7,235 nt of DNA from JAIEPT01 sp038217425 (GTDB taxonomy: Bacteria; Planctomycetota; Planctomycetia; Gemmatales; Gemmataceae). The notes under the pieces were generated by a model. The model made no database searches. It worked only from the letters and a program-made list of their open reading frames with translations, and was not told where the DNA came from. Below, one piece after another: positions 6,204-7,235 of the stretch. A program made the translations under genes and the position numbers. The stretch covers positions 1-7,235 of the forward strand of contig JBBQPM010000275.1 in NCBI GenBank assembly GCA_038217425.1, in the 5' to 3' direction. Numbering within the stretch: position 1 is the first letter of the stretch; each line of letters begins with the position of its first letter.

Positions 6204-7232
6204 TTAGAGGTCGATGCCCATCGATTTAAGCACTTCGTTGGGGTCGATGCCGTGGGCGTTCAGGTCGGCTTCGAGCGCCCGCCGCCACTTTGAATTTAGG
6301 GTGGGGGCACCTTCCGCGGATTCGCCGGGACGGAGCATACGGGAAAATGGAGAGCCGAATGACACGAGCATCTGGCCACCCTCGTTCGGCCGAATGACGG
6401 CGTTCATGTGCTTCAGCGGCTTGCTATTGTCGTACCGCCAAGCGTTAATCAGGCTCGATTTGATCTGGACCCACAGTTTCATGCCGCTCGGGCCGGTGCC
6501 TGACGTGAGCATATTCGCCTTGCCCATCGTGGTCAGCGTCTCCGAATACGCTCCCGCGGCAAGATCGGGGATCGCAACAAGGTCTTCAGCTCGGCGTTCG
6601 TCGTCAAACTTGCTCGCGATGCCCATCCCGACCTCAGGGCGCTCGTCGGGGTACTTGTGGAGCAACCCGCCCATCAGGTCCATCGCATCGGCCTGGGCTT
6701 TATCGTTCGAAACGGTCGAGTCGTCGTCGGTGATCCAGTGGACGTTCTGGCCGTTGCTGCGAAGGCCGTCAACCATGACCCCGCCGAAGACGCAGATTTC
6801 GACCAGCTTATTCAGCGTGTCGGCGGTCCAGTCGTGCTGCCGTAGCGGAAGGTCCTTGGGCATTGAGAAACCCTTTCCCACCCCGACACACACCAGCACG
6901 CCGTTTAACTGGCTTGCCGCGTCGAGGAAGCTCGAAAAAGCTTTGATCCGCAGCGCGTCGTTAAGGTCCTTGTAGGACATCCGCCTGCCGTCAGCGAGAT
7001 GCCTCTTTCGAACTGCGGAGCGCAGCGGTTCCCATTCGGCGACGGACTTGTACGTGGTCACGAGAAAAGACAGGACCCGGAACTCGGGCGGGGCGTGCTC
7101 ACCGGAGTAATCGGACGCGAGAAGGAGGGGCGAACCGTCGTTGAGATTGGGATAGACGATGTGGTCGGGGTGCTCGATGTCGGCAAACTTCTCGTTGAGC
7201 GGGGCATCGGGCCAGCGTTTCCAGTTCGACAT
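6204..7232 (-). CDS. Hypothetical protein with DUF3800-like (RNase H-fold) motifs
   Basis: This gene encodes a 342-residue soluble protein with no signal peptide or membrane segment. I do not recognise it with certainty. The order of motifs resembles DUF3800, an RNase H-fold family of presumed nucleases. A hydrophobic strand ending in D41-YSG (LLLASDYSGEHAPPEF) starts the domain and is followed by RVLSFLVTTYKSVAEWEPL. RRMSYKDL (83-90, with K88 and D89) stands where that family has a conserved E/K element. VHWITDDDS (164-172) gives a second acidic strand. EDLVAIPDLAAGAYSETL (216-233) matches the terminal (A)DLxAGA helix, with D223. The region after 240 (KLWVQIKSSLINAWRYDN, then NAVIRPNEGGQMLVSFGSP) and the closing NAHGIDPNEVLKSMGIDL are specific to this protein. 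The ATG lies 3 nt from the window edge, so the ribosome binding site is not visible and a longer start is possible. It converges on the aldolase gene. Confidence 0.75.
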   Translation of the reverse strand: MSNWKRWPDAPLNEKFADIEHPDHIVYPNLNDGSPLLLASDYSGEHAPPEFRVLSFLVTTYKSVAEWEPLRSAVRKRHLADGRRMSYKDLNDALRIKAFSSFLDAASQLNGVLVCVGVGKGFSMPKDLPLRQHDWTADTLNKLVEICVFGGVMVDGLRSNGQNVHWITDDDSTVSNDKAQADAMDLMGGLLHKYPDERPEVGMGIASKFDDERRAEDLVAIPDLAAGAYSETLTTMGKANMLTSGTGPSGMKLWVQIKSSLINAWRYDNSKPLKHMNAVIRPNEGGQMLVSFGSPFSRMLRPGESAEGAPTLNSKWRRALEADLNAHGIDPNEVLKSMGIDL

Positions 7233-7235
7233 TTT

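Noticed and set aside
6214..6975. Plus-strand frame of 253 codons opposite the DUF3800-like gene
   Set aside because: The product is rich in serine, proline and arginine without motifs. The minus-strand frame spans the whole region and carries ordered acidic motifs.

Overview
The window reads as a stretch of a GC-rich bacterial chromosome with loosely packed genes. The best guess at lineage is a planctomycete (Gemmata-like). That rests on the secreted multi-domain protein with Ig/fibronectin-like repeats, the long intergenic regions and the GC-rich codon use. It is inference; no rRNA or marker gene is present to confirm it. I find no tRNA, rRNA, CRISPR array, transposase or phage gene.

Layout. 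Positions 1-825 are mostly non-coding. They hold an AT-richer patch (272-457 is 85/186 G+C by hand count, about 46 %, against 38/60 in a sample of the large gene) with one convincing small minus-strand gene. That gene encodes 61 residues, has a good ribosome binding site, and has an 8-bp inverted repeat in its leader. Positions 826-1689 (minus) encode an exported periplasmic binding protein resembling tungstate/molybdate-type binding proteins, with no transporter partners beside it. Positions 1690-2697 are about 1 kb without a supported gene. This stretch holds a run of 13 G, several clean hairpins and a 9-bp tandem duplication, and is the most repeat-element-like part of the window.

Positions 2698-5175 (plus) encode the main gene: an 825-residue secreted protein with a transglutaminase-like Cys-His-Asp domain, a beta-rich middle domain, two fibronectin type III-like domains and a C-terminal putative-Ig domain. 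It is followed 94 bp downstream on the same strand by a 251-residue HpcH/HpaI-type class II aldolase family protein (5270-6025). A hairpin straddles the aldolase stop codon. Converging from the right edge, 6204-7232 (minus) encodes a 342-residue protein not firmly recognised; its acidic motifs are arranged like the RNase H-fold DUF3800 family.

No pathway links these genes clearly. The secreted transglutaminase-like protein and the aldolase could be co-transcribed, but the gap and the aldolase's own strong ribosome binding site allow independent expression. I see no complete previously undescribed system. The points most worth following are the DUF3800-like protein, the structured intergenic region at 1990-2211, the small AT-rich gene with its leader palindrome, and the aldolase with changed active-site neighbours.
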